A stretch of DNA of 64,000 bases from Alteraurantiacibacter hainanensis (GCF_036321025.1 NZ_JAZAPB010000001.1:1116001-1180000); one strand, 5' to 3'; positions 7,027-15,838 are shown, counted from the first letter of the stretch. A program made the numbers and translations. Notes: a model not told the origin generated them from the letters alone.

Positions 7027-9060
7027 TCACTGACAGGCGAGACACTCGTCGTAGTCGGTCGTCGGCAGTTCGTACTTCGCCGGCTCGCCGGTGTTGTCCG
7101 CTTCCACGCCGCCGGCGAAACCGGCGCGCTGCACGGACTTGGAGCGCAGGTAGTAGAGCGACTTGATGCCCTTCTCCCATGCCTGGAAGTGCAGCATGGC
7201 AAGGTCCCACTTGTCGACATCGGCGGGGATGAACAGGTTCAGCGACTGCGCCTGGTCGATGAACGGCGCGCGGTCGGCTGCGAATTCGAGCAGCCAGCGC
7301 TGGTCGATCTCGAAGCTGGTCTTGAACGTGGCCTTTTCCTCCGGCGTCAGGAAGTCGAGGTGCTGGACGCTGCCGCCCTTCTCGAGGATCGAGTTCCATA
7401 TCGTGGTCGAGTTCTTCGATTTCTTGTCGAGCAGCTTTTCCAGGTACGGGTTCTTCACCACGAAGCTGCCCGAGAGCGTCTTGTGGGTGTAGATGTTGGC
7501 CGGGATCGGCTCGATGCAGGCGCTGGTGCCGCCGCAGATGATGCTGATCGAGGCGGTCGGCGCGATCGCCATCTTGCAGCTGAACCGCTCCATCGCGCCC
7601 ATTTCCTCGGCATCGGGGCACGGTCCGCGTTCCTTGGCCAGCATCATGCTTGCCTCGTTCGCCTTGGCGTTGATGTGCTTGAACATCTTCAGGTTCCACA
7701 CCTTCGCCATCGGGCTTTCGAAGCCGATGTTCTTCGACTGCAGGAACGAGTGGAAACCCATCACGCCCATGCCGACGCTGCGTTCGCGCATGGCCGAGTA
7801 CTTGGCGCGGGCCATCTCTTCGGGCGCGCGGTCGATATAGTCCTGCAGCACGTTGTCGAGGAAGCGCATCACGTCCTCGATGAAGGTCTTGTCGCCGTTC
7901 CACTCGTCCCACTTTTCCAGATTGAGCGAGGACAGGCAGCACACCGCCGTGCGATCGTTGCCGAGGTGGTCGACACCCGTGGGCAGGGTGATCTCGCTGC
8001 ACAGGTTGGAGGTGGAGACCTTCAGGCCCAGGTCGCGGTGATGCTTGGGCATCATGCGGTTCACCGTGTCGGAGAACACGATGTAGGGCTCGCCCGTGGC
8101 GAGGCGGGTCTCGACCAGCTTCTGGAACAGGCTGCGCGCGTTCACCTTGCCGCGCACGCTGCCGTCCTTCGGCGATTTCAGCTCGAAGTCCTCGCCCGCG
8201 CGCACCGCTTCCATGAATTCGTCGGTCAGCAGCACGCCGTGGTGCAGGTTCAGCGCCTTGCGGTTGAAGTCGCCGCTGGGTTTGCGGATCTCGAGGAATT
8301 CCTCGATCTCCGGGTGGTGGATGTCGATGTAGCAGGCGGCAGAGCCGCGGCGCAGCGAGCCCTGGCTGATCGCCAGCGTCAGGCTGTCCATCACGCGCAC
8401 GAAGGGAATGATGCCGCTGGTCTTGCCGTTCAGGCCCACCGGCTCCCCGATGCCGCGCACGTTGCCCCAGTAGGTGCCGATGCCGCCGCCCTTGGAAGCG
8501 AGCCACACGTTCTCGTTCCAGGTGCCGACGATGCCGTCGAGGCTGTCCGACACCGAGTTGAGATAGCACGAGATCGGCAGGCCGCGCCCGGTGCCGCCGT
8601 TCGAAAGGACGGGGGTGGCGGGCATGAACCACAGGTTGGAGATGTAGTCGTAGATCCGCTGCGCATGGGCCTCGTCGTCGGCGTAGGCATCGGCCACGCG
8701 GGCGAACAGGTCCTGGTAGCTTTCGCCCGGCAGCAGGTAGCGGTCGGTCAGCGTTTCCTTGCCGAACGCGGTCAGGTTGGCATCACGCTCGGGATCGGTC
8801 TGGATCGTGAAGCGACGCGGGTTCACCGTCTTGGAATCGCTCTGCGGCTTCAGCGCGGCCTTGGTCGCCTCCGCCAGGGCTTCCGCCGCGGCTTCGCTCA
8901 CCAGATCTTCGCTACCCTTGTCGCTCTTTTCCATTTTCATCGCTTTCTCGTCGGAACGCTTTGCCTTGGCAGGTGCGGTCTGTGCACCGGCTGTCTCGAC
9001 ATCGCCCGCATTCTGTTCGTCCAGCCCCATCGCCGCGTCGTCTCCGTTCCGAAATTCCAT
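7027..9060 (-). CDS. nrdA: Ribonucleoside-diphosphate reductase alpha subunit (class Ia)
   Basis: Catalytic subunit reducing ribonucleoside diphosphates. Visible motifs include the active-site N-x-C-x-E (SNLCSEI), a substrate cysteine in GLPISCYLNS, the TAVCCLSSLN cysteine and the C-terminal redox pair CLACQ that exchanges with thioredoxin. At 677 residues it is shorter than E. coli NrdA (761). The first 75 or so residues are a low-complexity Ala/Lys/Glu tail instead of the ATP-cone that normally carries dATP inhibition. A second Met at residue 11 is a possible start. The gene is separated from nrdB by about 3 kb on the same strand. Confidence 0.97.
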   Translation of the reverse strand: MEFRNGDDAAMGLDEQNAGDVETAGAQTAPAKAKRSDEKAMKMEKSDKGSEDLVSEAAAEALAEATKAALKPQSDSKTVNPRRFTIQTDPERDANLTAFGKETLTDRYLLPGESYQDLFARVADAYADDEAHAQRIYDYISNLWFMPATPVLSNGGTGRGLPISCYLNSVSDSLDGIVGTWNENVWLASKGGGIGTYWGNVRGIGEPVGLNGKTSGIIPFVRVMDSLTLAISQGSLRRGSAACYIDIHHPEIEEFLEIRKPSGDFNRKALNLHHGVLLTDEFMEAVRAGEDFELKSPKDGSVRGKVNARSLFQKLVETRLATGEPYIVFSDTVNRMMPKHHRDLGLKVSTSNLCSEITLPTGVDHLGNDRTAVCCLSSLNLEKWDEWNGDKTFIEDVMRFLDNVLQDYIDRAPEEMARAKYSAMRERSVGMGVMGFHSFLQSKNIGFESPMAKVWNLKMFKHINAKANEASMMLAKERGPCPDAEEMGAMERFSCKMAIAPTASISIICGGTSACIEPIPANIYTHKTLSGSFVVKNPYLEKLLDKKSKNSTTIWNSILEKGGSVQHLDFLTPEEKATFKTSFEIDQRWLLEFAADRAPFIDQAQSLNLFIPADVDKWDLAMLHFQAWEKGIKSLYYLRSKSVQRAGFAGGVEADNTGEPAKYELPTTDYDECLACQ

Positions 9061-9623
9061 CTGGCCCTGATCCCCGTTTCATTGGGGTCGGCGCATCACC
9101 CTGGATGCCCCCGCGCCCCGCTTTCGATCCGCATGGTCCGATTCGAAACCGACACGCTGCCAGCACCGCCCCGGACATGCATAGACGGGTCTGAACTTAT
9201 CCCCGCCTGTCCCGTCGCAAGCTTGCCGGATGCCCCTTCCAGACCGACTCGGAACCCGTGGCGCGAGGCCTGTCGCGCTCATCCGTATATCTAGGTCTAG
9301 TAGGTCGGCCCGGCAAGGCGACCACCACCCCTTGTGAATCACCCGGGACTCGCACGCAAGAGTGTTAAGGCCGATTTACCGCCGCGATGAACCTGATCGA
9401 AGGGTGTATCGCGCTACCAACACGGCGCGACGCGTGGTCGATCCTCGACTCGCGCGGTGCGCAAGAGGCAAAATCATTCTGCGGAAAAAAGCTTTCAAGG
9501 TGCGACCGCACGAATCAAAAGAATCGGAATGGGCAATATTGCGTCGCGGGGCTCGGCCCATGTGTTTGCGATGCCGCCGGGATGTGGCACTACCGGTCGC
9601 GGAATAGTGAAGAGAGACAGATC
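9061..9623. other. 563-base intergenic region upstream of nrdA
   Basis: No convincing gene in either direction. It must hold the leftward nrdA promoter and the rightward promoter of the membrane protein at 9624. The part at 9280-9500 is visibly less GC-rich, with TATATCTAGGTCTAG at 9287-9301 and GCGGAAAAAAGC near 9481. I looked for a pair of NrdR boxes and found only a poor partial resemblance at 9285-9298. A small RNA cannot be excluded. Confidence 0.5.
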
Positions 9624-9842
9624 ATGATGACCATGCTCAAGGCGATACCGTTCGGCATCTTCCTGACCCTTATCGTGGCGCTGTTCGTGGGCTCGGGGGG
9701 CGCGACGGGGGGCATGCTGGCCATCTTCCCGTTCGACATCGTCGTGCCCGACACCGAGATCGACTTCACCCTGTTCTGGAGCTGGTCGCTGTTCCTGGCC
9801 GGAACCGGCCTCGCCTTTGCCATCCTGCTGATGATGGACTGA
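9624..9842 (+). CDS. Small membrane protein (two TM)
   Basis: A 72-residue protein. It has a hydrophobic helix with a glycine-rich end (FGIFLTLIVALFVGSGGATGG), a middle segment FPFDIVVPDTEIDF and a second helix (WSWSLFLAGTGLAFAILLMM). The ATG at 9624 has AGAGAGAC seven bases before it; longer readings of the same frame lack protein-like composition. A strong hairpin terminator follows within 15 bases of the stop. Function unknown. Confidence 0.7.
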   Translation: MMTMLKAIPFGIFLTLIVALFVGSGGATGGMLAIFPFDIVVPDTEIDFTLFWSWSLFLAGTGLAFAILLMMD

Positions 9843-9856
9843 CAGGCCGATGCAAA

Positions 9857-9883
9857 AAGGCCCCCGCCATTGGCGGAGGCCTT
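9857..9883. terminator. Bidirectional hairpin terminator
   Basis: A 12-position stem (AAGGCC, one mismatch, CCGCC; loop ATT; GGCGG, mismatch, GGCCTT) lies between the convergent genes ending at 9842 and 9923. AAAAA precedes it on the left and CTTCTGTT follows on the right, so it could act as an intrinsic terminator for both transcripts. Confidence 0.8.
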
Positions 9884-9922
9884 CTGTTGCCCGGCGGATA
9901 TGCCGCCAAGTCGAAAGTCGAA

Positions 9923-10198
9923 TTATTCCATTTCGTCGGCGCGCTCGTTCATCGCGTCGGCCGCTTCGTCACCGATGTCGTCGATTTCCTCGGCGCGCTC
10001 GTTCAGCATGTCTTCCTGGGCATCGGTCGGCGCTTCGTCAGCCATTTCCTCGAGCTGGCCGGCACGGTCGTCACCGACGTTTTCGATGGCATCAGCCTGC
10101 TCTTCGAGGGCGTCGCCGCGCTCTTCGACAGCGCTGTCTTCGCCGCAAGCGGCAAGCGCGAGAGCGGGGGCAGTGGCAATAAGAATCAGCTTCTTCAT
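9923..10198 (-). CDS. Small acidic lipoprotein
   Basis: A 91-residue lipoprotein: MKKLILIATAPALALAAC carries the lipobox (Cys18). The mature region is almost entirely charged helix with repeated acidic heptad-like units (EEQADAIE, LEEMADEA, NERAEEID, NERADEME), suggesting a coiled coil or extended helix at the membrane surface. GGAGAT before the ATG supports this start over one four codons upstream. A near match to an EcfG-type promoter lies at 10264-10288. Function unknown. Confidence 0.78.
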   Translation of the reverse strand: MKKLILIATAPALALAACGEDSAVEERGDALEEQADAIENVGDDRAGQLEEMADEAPTDAQEDMLNERAEEIDDIGDEAADAMNERADEME

Positions 10199-10263
10199 AA
10201 CTATCTCCATCCTTCGTACGGCAGCACTCAGCCGCCGCTTTCTTCTTTACACATTGCTCCACC

Positions 10264-10288
10264 AACGGAGCCCCGCCGCGAAGGTTTC
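10264..10288 (-). promoter_or_regulatory. Possible EcfG-type promoter (one mismatch)
   Basis: Read leftward: GAAAC (10288-10284), a 16-base spacer and CGTT (10267-10264). The -35 differs from GGAAC at one base. It would start transcription about 55-60 bases before the acidic lipoprotein gene. Much weaker than the two exact matches in this window. Confidence 0.33.
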
Positions 10289-10319
10289 GAAAAAGGCTAA
10301 AAAAAGGCAGGAACCTTCG
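10279..10319. repeat. 8-bp inverted repeat with A-rich loop
   Basis: CGAAGGTT (10279-10286) and AACCTTCG (10312-10319) are perfect complements around a 25-base A-rich loop that contains AAAAAGGCTAAAAAAAGGC. It lies between the divergent lipoprotein and DUF1330 genes and overlaps the possible EcfG -35 element, so it could be an operator or part of a leader. Confidence 0.4.
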
Positions 10320-10410
10320 GGCTCGCCCCGGCGGACCCGCCCGTGAGTGCGAATTCGTGGACATCGAGCCTGTCCCGACGCATGCAGCGAGAAGACACGA
10401 GGAGGACGAA

Positions 10411-10710
10411 ATGCCGGGCTACGTAATCGCGCACTACAGGATCACCGATGGCGATGGGATCGGCCAGTATGTCGATGCGGTCATGCCGATCCTGCAGAAG
10501 TATGGCGGGCAGCCGCTGGTGGTGGACGGCGCGAGCCAGGCGATGGAAGGGGCACCGCCGCACCAGACGGTGGTCGTCCGCTTCCCCTCGGTGAAACAGG
10601 CGCGCGCCTTCTACGATTCGGAGGAGTACCGCGCCGTCAGGCACCTGCGCACCGACCACTCCGATACCGGCAGCCTGGTGATCGTCGAGGGTGTCGAGGG
10701 ACCGGACTGA
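10411..10710 (+). CDS. DUF1330 domain protein
   Basis: A 99-residue protein, MPGYVIAHYRITDGDG onward. The pattern Y-x-x-x-x-x-x-L-x-K-Y-G-G (VMPILQKYGGQPLVVDG) and the later FPSVKQARAFYDSEEYRAV are typical of DUF1330, a ferredoxin-like dimeric alpha/beta-barrel fold of unknown biochemical role. AGGAGG seven bases before the ATG fixes the start. No operon partner is apparent. Confidence 0.87.
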   Translation: MPGYVIAHYRITDGDGIGQYVDAVMPILQKYGGQPLVVDGASQAMEGAPPHQTVVVRFPSVKQARAFYDSEEYRAVRHLRTDHSDTGSLVIVEGVEGPD

Positions 10711-10734
10711 GCGCCCCGCACCGGCGGGATGCTG

Positions 10735-11757
10735 TCACTTGTAGGCGATGGCCGCGCTGCACGGCCCGGCAAGATGGATCACCTCGGTGCGGGTGAAACC
10801 TGCCTCGCTCGCCCATCCGCCAAAGTCGGCGCCCGTGTAATCGAAGGCATCGCCGCCCTCGATCAGCATGTTGAGGCTCATGAGAAGGCCGAACGCGTTC
10901 TCGCGCCGGGCATCGTCGATCAGTTGTTCGATGACGATGAATGCGCCGCCTTCGGGCAGGGCGTCATAGGCCTTTCCGATGAGCATCTGCTTGGTCGGCA
11001 GGTCCCAGTCGTGCAGGATCATGCCCATCGTGATCACGTCTGCTCGCGGCAGGTCGTCCTTGAAGAAATCGACCACCGCCGTTTCGACCCTGTCGGACAG
11101 GCCCGCCGCCGCGATCCTGTCGTGCGCGATGGGCTCCACGGGCGGAAGATCGGCCGTGATGCAACGCATGTGCGGATTGGCGCGGGCGACCGCAATCGCC
11201 AGCATCCCCTCTGCCCCGCCGACGTCGCACAGGGTCTGATAGGGGCCGAAATCGAACTTCTCGGCCAGCGCGACGAAGTTGCCGGTGGAAATGCTGCTCA
11301 TGGCGGCAAGGAACTGTTCCAGCCGCTCGCGGTCGGCATAGAGGCGGTCGAAGATCCCCTCCATGCCGTGGCTCTGTTCGTTCTGCGCTTCGCCGGTTTT
11401 CAGAGCGACGTCTAGGTCGCCCCAGAACCGATACAGGCGATCGTGCGCCATCTCCACGAAACCGCCGATGTAGGCCGGGCTCGCCTTGTCCAGGAAGTGC
11501 GCGGTTTCGGGCGTGTTGGCATAGAGCGCCTCCGGCCCCTCACCCTCGCGGTCGAGAAAGCCGAGCGCCACCAGCGCGTCGGTAAAGTCGGGCACCGCGC
11601 GGGGCGCCAGGCAGAGCCCTTCGCGGATCTGCTCCGCGGTCAGGCGCTTGTCGCCCAGCAGCGTGAACAGCCCGAGCTTGGTGGCGGCTTGCAGGACCCG
11701 TGCCGGGCCGAAACCGAAGGTTGTCTGGACGATGCGTTCCGGTGTCAGTTGCGCCAT
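10735..11757 (-). CDS. SAM-dependent O-methyltransferase (plant-type/ASMT family)
   Basis: A 340-residue methyltransferase with an N-terminal winged-helix dimerisation domain (about residues 10-100) and a C-terminal Rossmann domain. SAM motif I is DVGGAEGMLAI, and the catalytic-base motif LHDWD is present. This is the architecture of acetylserotonin, hydroxyneurosporene and antibiotic O-methyltransferases. Substrate is unknown: no carotenoid or secondary-metabolite genes lie nearby. The start at MAQLTPERIV matches the family N-terminus. Confidence 0.87.
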   Translation of the reverse strand: MAQLTPERIVQTTFGFGPARVLQAATKLGLFTLLGDKRLTAEQIREGLCLAPRAVPDFTDALVALGFLDREGEGPEALYANTPETAHFLDKASPAYIGGFVEMAHDRLYRFWGDLDVALKTGEAQNEQSHGMEGIFDRLYADRERLEQFLAAMSSISTGNFVALAEKFDFGPYQTLCDVGGAEGMLAIAVARANPHMRCITADLPPVEPIAHDRIAAAGLSDRVETAVVDFFKDDLPRADVITMGMILHDWDLPTKQMLIGKAYDALPEGGAFIVIEQLIDDARRENAFGLLMSLNMLIEGGDAFDYTGADFGGWASEAGFTRTEVIHLAGPCSAAIAYK

Positions 11758-11847
11758 GCGAGCTCCCCTCCCCTCGCGACCCGGTTGAAAGGATGTGCAG
11801 CTTTGCCGCCTCGGTCAATCTTCGCCACGGCCGAGCCGCCGCACGGC

Positions 11848-12876
11848 CTACTCGCCGGACCGGAACGCCTCCAGTTCCGGAGCGAAGAAGCGGGCCGCGT
11901 TATCGTGCAGGATGGCGCGCTTCTGCTCGTGCGTCAGGAACGGGGCATCGTTGATCGCGTCGATCCCCTCCCCGATCATGCCGGGCCAGTTCATCTGGTC
12001 AGACCCGAACATGATCCGGTCGACAAAACCCGCGTCGACGAGCTCTTTCAGAAAGGCATGATATTCCGCGCGCGTGGCGGCGAGCTGCAGCACGCCGGTG
12101 TCCACGTTCAGCTGCGGATAGAGGTAGAGCATCGCCTTGAGATCGTCGACGAAGGGCCAACCGGCGTGCATCAAGTAGACGCGCAGGTTCGGGCGGGTGC
12201 GCAGCACTTCCTCGATGGCGAGCGGCGACTGCACGCGAAACTCAGGATAAAGCGCGGGAGCGCCCGGAGGTCCGGGTCCCAGATGCAGCCCGACGGGAAT
12301 GCCTTTTGCCGCAGCCATGTCCCAATAGGCGGCGAAGGCGGGATCGTCTGCCAGCACGCCCCCATACTGGTTCGTCACTTCGGCCAGCACCTGGAATTCG
12401 CCGCGATCGTAGGCGTCGGCAAGCTCGGCCACTGTGGGAGCATCCTCCCAGGTCAGGTTGAACGAGTGTCCGCGCAGGAAAAGCCCCGGCGCCGCCGCGG
12501 CCCATTGCGCAAAGTCGTCCTGCCGCGAGCTGAGAATGGCGATCGCGTCATGCTCCTCGAGCTGCGCGATTGTCTGCTCGCGCACCTCGGCGTCGGTGGC
12601 CGGGCCGCGGATCGGATCAGCGCATGTCGGGTTCTGCGCTATTCGGGTCATCTCTGCCGGCCAGGGCGGACTGCCCGTATAGCGCAGGTCGGCTGCCAGA
12701 CCCGGGCACACCGCATTCGGGGCCGGACCGTTGTCCTGCGCCCCGGCAGCGTGCAGGTGCACGTCGATCACGGGCCCGGTATAGGAGCGAGTTCGCTCGC
12801 CGTCCTGCGCGGCCGCAGGGCAACTGAGGGAAAGGGCCACCAGGAAGGCGGCCACCGCGGACAAGGTCTTGTGCAT
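11848..12876 (-). CDS. Secreted amidohydrolase (Amidohydro_2 type)
   Basis: A 342-residue metal-dependent hydrolase with a cleavable signal peptide (MHKTLSAVAAFLVALSLSCPAAAQ), so periplasmic. It has the HxH metal motif (VIDVHLHAA), a later histidine in YLMHAGWPF and the conserved Asp in IMFGSDQMNWPG, as in the amidohydrolase-2 group. These enzymes include decarboxylases and lactone hydrolases, so the substrate cannot be named. It lies 27 bases downstream of nadB on the same strand, but a metabolic link is not evident. Confidence 0.85.
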   Translation of the reverse strand: MHKTLSAVAAFLVALSLSCPAAAQDGERTRSYTGPVIDVHLHAAGAQDNGPAPNAVCPGLAADLRYTGSPPWPAEMTRIAQNPTCADPIRGPATDAEVREQTIAQLEEHDAIAILSSRQDDFAQWAAAAPGLFLRGHSFNLTWEDAPTVAELADAYDRGEFQVLAEVTNQYGGVLADDPAFAAYWDMAAAKGIPVGLHLGPGPPGAPALYPEFRVQSPLAIEEVLRTRPNLRVYLMHAGWPFVDDLKAMLYLYPQLNVDTGVLQLAATRAEYHAFLKELVDAGFVDRIMFGSDQMNWPGMIGEGIDAINDAPFLTHEQKRAILHDNAARFFAPELEAFRSGE

Positions 12877-12903
12877 CGAAACGCCCCTTCTTGCGGGCGA
12901 AGA

Positions 12904-14496
12904 TTATGGCACCAGCACGGTGTCGCGCGCAACCTCGTCCATCTCGGGATAATCGAGGATGTAGTGCAGCCCACGGCTCTCGTGGCGGCGCAGCGCGCTC
13001 TGCACGATCAGGTCGGCGCACTGGTGCAGGTTGCGCAGTTCGATGAGGTCGGTCGTCACGCGGAAATGACCGTAATAGTCGTCGATCTCACTCGCCAGCA
13101 GGTCGATGCGGTGCTTGGCGCGCTCCAGCCGCTTGGTGGTGCGCACGATGCCGACGTAGTTCCACATCATGCGCCGGATCTCGGTCCAGTTCTGCTTGAT
13201 GACCACTTCCTCGTCGGAATCGGTCACGCGGCTCTCGTCCCATTCGCGGATTGCGGGCGGAGCCTCGAACCCGTCCCAGTGCGCCATGATGTCGCGCGCC
13301 GCCGCCTCGCCGAAAACGAAGCATTCCAGCAGCGAGTTAGACGCCAGGCGGTTGGCCCCGTGCAGGCCGCTCTCGGTGCATTCGCCCGCGGCGTACAGGC
13401 CGGGCAGGTCGGTGCGCCCGTCAAGGTCGATCACCACGCCGCCGCAGGTATAGTGCTGCGCGGGCACCACCGGGATCGGGCCTGTCGTCATGTCGATGCC
13501 GAGGCCGAGCAGCTTCTCGTGGATCGTGGGGAAGTGCTCCTTCACGAATTCGGGCGGCAGGTGGCTGATGTCGAGGTGCACGTAGTCGAGGCCGAAACGC
13601 TTGATCTGGTCGTCGATGGCGCGGGCCACCACGTCGCGCGGGGCCAGTTCCATGCGCTCGGGGTCGTAATCCTCCATGAAGCGGTGGCCGGTCTCGGGGT
13701 GGAACAGCCGCCCGCCCTCGCCGCGCACCGCTTCCGTAACAAGGAAGTTCTTGACCTCCAGGTTGTAGAGGCAGGTGGGGTGGAACTGCATCATCTCCAT
13801 GTTGGAAACCCGCGCCCCCGCGCGCCAGGCCATGGCGATGCCGTCCCCCGTCGCTCCGCGCGGGGCGGTGGAGAACTGGTAGACGCGGCCCGCCCCGCCC
13901 GCCGCCATGATCGTGGCGCGCGCGGTGTGGGCTTCCACCTTGCCGGTGGCGGTATCCAGCGCATAGGCGCCCCAGACCCGGCCCGACCCCGAATACTTCT
14001 GCTCGTGCCTGCCGGTAATCAGGTCGATGCAGGTGCGATCGGGCAGCAGGGTGATGTTGGGATTTTCCTCCGCCGCCTTCAGCAGCGCCGCCTGCACCGC
14101 CCAGCCGGTGGCGTCGTTCACGTGGACGATGCGGCGATGCGAATGGCCGCCCTCGCGGGTCAGGTGCAGGTCGCCGCTCTCGCGGTTGAACGGCACGCCC
14201 AGCTCGCTCAGCCGGTCGATCGCGGCCGGCGCGCGCTCGATCACGAATTCCACCGTCTCGCGGTCGTTCAGGCCCGCGCCCGCCACCATGGTATCGCGGA
14301 CATGATCGTCGAAGGTGTCGCCGGCATCCAGCACCGCCGCGATGCCCCCTTGCGCCCAGGCTGTGGAGCCGCTGGTCAGCTTTCCCTTGGCCAGCACCAG
14401 CACGCGGTGCCGCGTTGCCAGGGTAAGCGCAGCCGTAAGTCCGGCAGCGCCCGAGCCGATGACGAGTACGTCATGATCTGTCGAATGGGCATCCAT
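12904..14496 (-). CDS. nadB: L-aspartate oxidase
   Basis: FAD enzyme that oxidises L-aspartate to iminoaspartate, the first step of NAD synthesis. It has 530 residues. The N-terminal FAD motif is VLVIGSGAAGLTAAL, and the flavin-loop segments GSTAWAQGGIAAVL, HSHRRIVHVNDATG and GLYAAGECTESGLHGANRL are conserved. The ATG at 14496 (MDAHSTDHD) follows GGGAAG; an upstream TTG at 14538 would add a basic tail and is less likely. nadA and nadC are not in the window next to it. Confidence 0.95.
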   Translation of the reverse strand: MDAHSTDHDVLVIGSGAAGLTAALTLATRHRVLVLAKGKLTSGSTAWAQGGIAAVLDAGDTFDDHVRDTMVAGAGLNDRETVEFVIERAPAAIDRLSELGVPFNRESGDLHLTREGGHSHRRIVHVNDATGWAVQAALLKAAEENPNITLLPDRTCIDLITGRHEQKYSGSGRVWGAYALDTATGKVEAHTARATIMAAGGAGRVYQFSTAPRGATGDGIAMAWRAGARVSNMEMMQFHPTCLYNLEVKNFLVTEAVRGEGGRLFHPETGHRFMEDYDPERMELAPRDVVARAIDDQIKRFGLDYVHLDISHLPPEFVKEHFPTIHEKLLGLGIDMTTGPIPVVPAQHYTCGGVVIDLDGRTDLPGLYAAGECTESGLHGANRLASNSLLECFVFGEAAARDIMAHWDGFEAPPAIREWDESRVTDSDEEVVIKQNWTEIRRMMWNYVGIVRTTKRLERAKHRIDLLASEIDDYYGHFRVTTDLIELRNLHQCADLIVQSALRRHESRGLHYILDYPEMDEVARDTVLVP

Positions 14497-14682
14497 CGCC
14501 GCTTCCCTTGCCCGCTGCACGGGGCCGCCGCAAGGCAAAGCGGTGACACGGGCGTTACAGGCCTGAAATCATTGTGCTTGCCAAGGACGCGCCGGCGTGA
14601 AATGCTGCACTGCAATAACGAAAATCTCTCGCGTTGCCACCGGGGGGAGTGGACAGCAGCCTGCCAGGAAGGAGGCGGCCCG

Positions 14683-14850
14683 TTGCTCGATTCCCTTTTG
14701 TGTCTCGTGAACCGTCACCGGCCCGCCGACAGGCGCGCCGACTGGAACGGGGAAACCTTCGTCAGCCGTTGCGGCACCTGTCACCAGCCGATCCGCCGCG
14801 CGGGCAAGGGTCGCTGGATCGTGGGCGGGAAGCCGAAAGCGGAAAACTAG
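14683..14850 (+). CDS. Small CxxC protein started at TTG
   Basis: A 55-residue basic protein containing LCLVNRHRP and a two-cysteine knuckle, RCGTCHQPIRR. The pattern recalls short zinc-ribbon-like proteins common in sphingomonads (from memory, no search). The frame is open upstream, but AAGGAGG lies seven bases before the TTG at 14683, which makes that the likely start. Its stop overlaps the stop of the convergent ABC ATPase gene by three bases within CTAG. Function unknown; metal or nucleic-acid binding is a guess. Confidence 0.66.
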   Translation: MLDSLLCLVNRHRPADRRADWNGETFVSRCGTCHQPIRRAGKGRWIVGGKPKAEN

Positions 14851-15782
14851 GCCGCGCTGCCGGTCAGCTGCACGAACACGTCCTCCAGGTCCGCCTCGCG
14901 CGTCGACACGTCCTCGATGGCAAAACCATGCTGCTGCACCAGGCCCAGCACCTGGCCCGCGGTCATTTCGCCGGTGTCGTAGGTGATTTCGATCACCCGG
15001 TCGCCCACCGTCTCGATCTTGCGGAAGCGCGGGTCTGCAGGAATGTCCGTCGCGTCGCGGTCGACGCTCACGGTCACGATCTTCTCGCCCATCATACCCA
15101 CCAGCTCGCGCGTGGGCTTGTTGGCGATCAGCTCGCCGTGGTTGATGATGGCGATGCGCTCGCACAGTTCCTCGGCCTCTTCGAGGTAATGCGTGGTCAG
15201 CACGACGGTCACGCCCTCGGCGTTGAGCTCGTTCACCAGTTCCCACAACTGCTTGCGCAGTTCCACGTCGACGCCGGCGGTCGGCTCGTCCAGCACCAGG
15301 ATGGGCGGAGAATGCACCATCGCCTTCGCAATCAGCAGCCGCCGCTTCATTCCGCCCGACAGCGTGCGGGCATAGGCGTTGCGCTTGTCTTCCAGGCGCA
15401 CGGCCTTCAGCAGTTCTTCCGAACGGCGCAGCGCCTTGGCAATGCCGTAGAAGCCGCCCTGGTTCTCCAGCACCTCGAACGGGGTGAAGAACGGATCGAA
15501 GACGATTTCCTGCGGCACGATGCCGATGTTCAGCTTGGCGTTGCGGTGATCGACGTCGATATCGTGACCCCAGATCTTCACCGTGCCGCCGGTCTTGTTC
15601 ACCAGGCCGGCCATGATGTTGATAAGGGTGGACTTGCCCGCGCCGTTCGGCCCCAGCAGGCCGAACACGCTGCCCTGCGGCACGTCGAAACTCACGCCCT
15701 TCAGCGCCAGCTTGGGCGGTTCGTCGCCCGCTCCGGCATATTCCTTCACGAGGTCGCGGATTTCGATTGCAGCATCGGCCAT
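14847..15782 (-). CDS. ABC transporter ATP-binding protein (ABC-2 type)
   Basis: A 311-residue ATPase subunit. Walker A is GLLGPNGAGKST (about residues 41-52), the signature LSGGMKRRLLIAKAM and Walker B ILVLDEPTAGVD. The C-terminal 80 residues form the extension typical of DrrA/CcmA-like exporters (ends DVFVQLTGSAA). ATG at 15782 (MADAAIEIRDLV) is preferred over an upstream in-frame start. No permease gene is adjacent in the window: the downstream neighbour is convergent and the upstream one divergent. The ATPase is therefore separated from any partner here. Confidence 0.92.
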   Translation of the reverse strand: MADAAIEIRDLVKEYAGAGDEPPKLALKGVSFDVPQGSVFGLLGPNGAGKSTLINIMAGLVNKTGGTVKIWGHDIDVDHRNAKLNIGIVPQEIVFDPFFTPFEVLENQGGFYGIAKALRRSEELLKAVRLEDKRNAYARTLSGGMKRRLLIAKAMVHSPPILVLDEPTAGVDVELRKQLWELVNELNAEGVTVVLTTHYLEEAEELCERIAIINHGELIANKPTRELVGMMGEKIVTVSVDRDATDIPADPRFRKIETVGDRVIEITYDTGEMTAGQVLGLVQQHGFAIEDVSTREADLEDVFVQLTGSAA

Positions 15783-15838
15783 GGGGCACGCCCTTAGGGG
15801 CTTTTCCAGCCCGCCGTAAAGCGATAGGAGCATCGCCC

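Noticed and set aside
7189..9294. 700-codon open frame antisense to nrdA
   Set aside because: No domain or signal is visible, and the composition is that of a mirror frame of a GC-rich gene.
9280..9310. Possible NrdR box upstream of nrdA
   Set aside because: The sequence around TATATCTAG only partly fits the consensus, the spacing between half-sites is wrong by one base and no second box is found.
11443..14850. Very long rightward open frame (over 1100 codons) across the methyltransferase, amidohydrolase and nadB genes
   Set aside because: It is antisense to three well-supported genes and is rich in Arg, His, Gln and Ala, as expected for a GC-rich mirror frame. Only its last 55 codons are coding.
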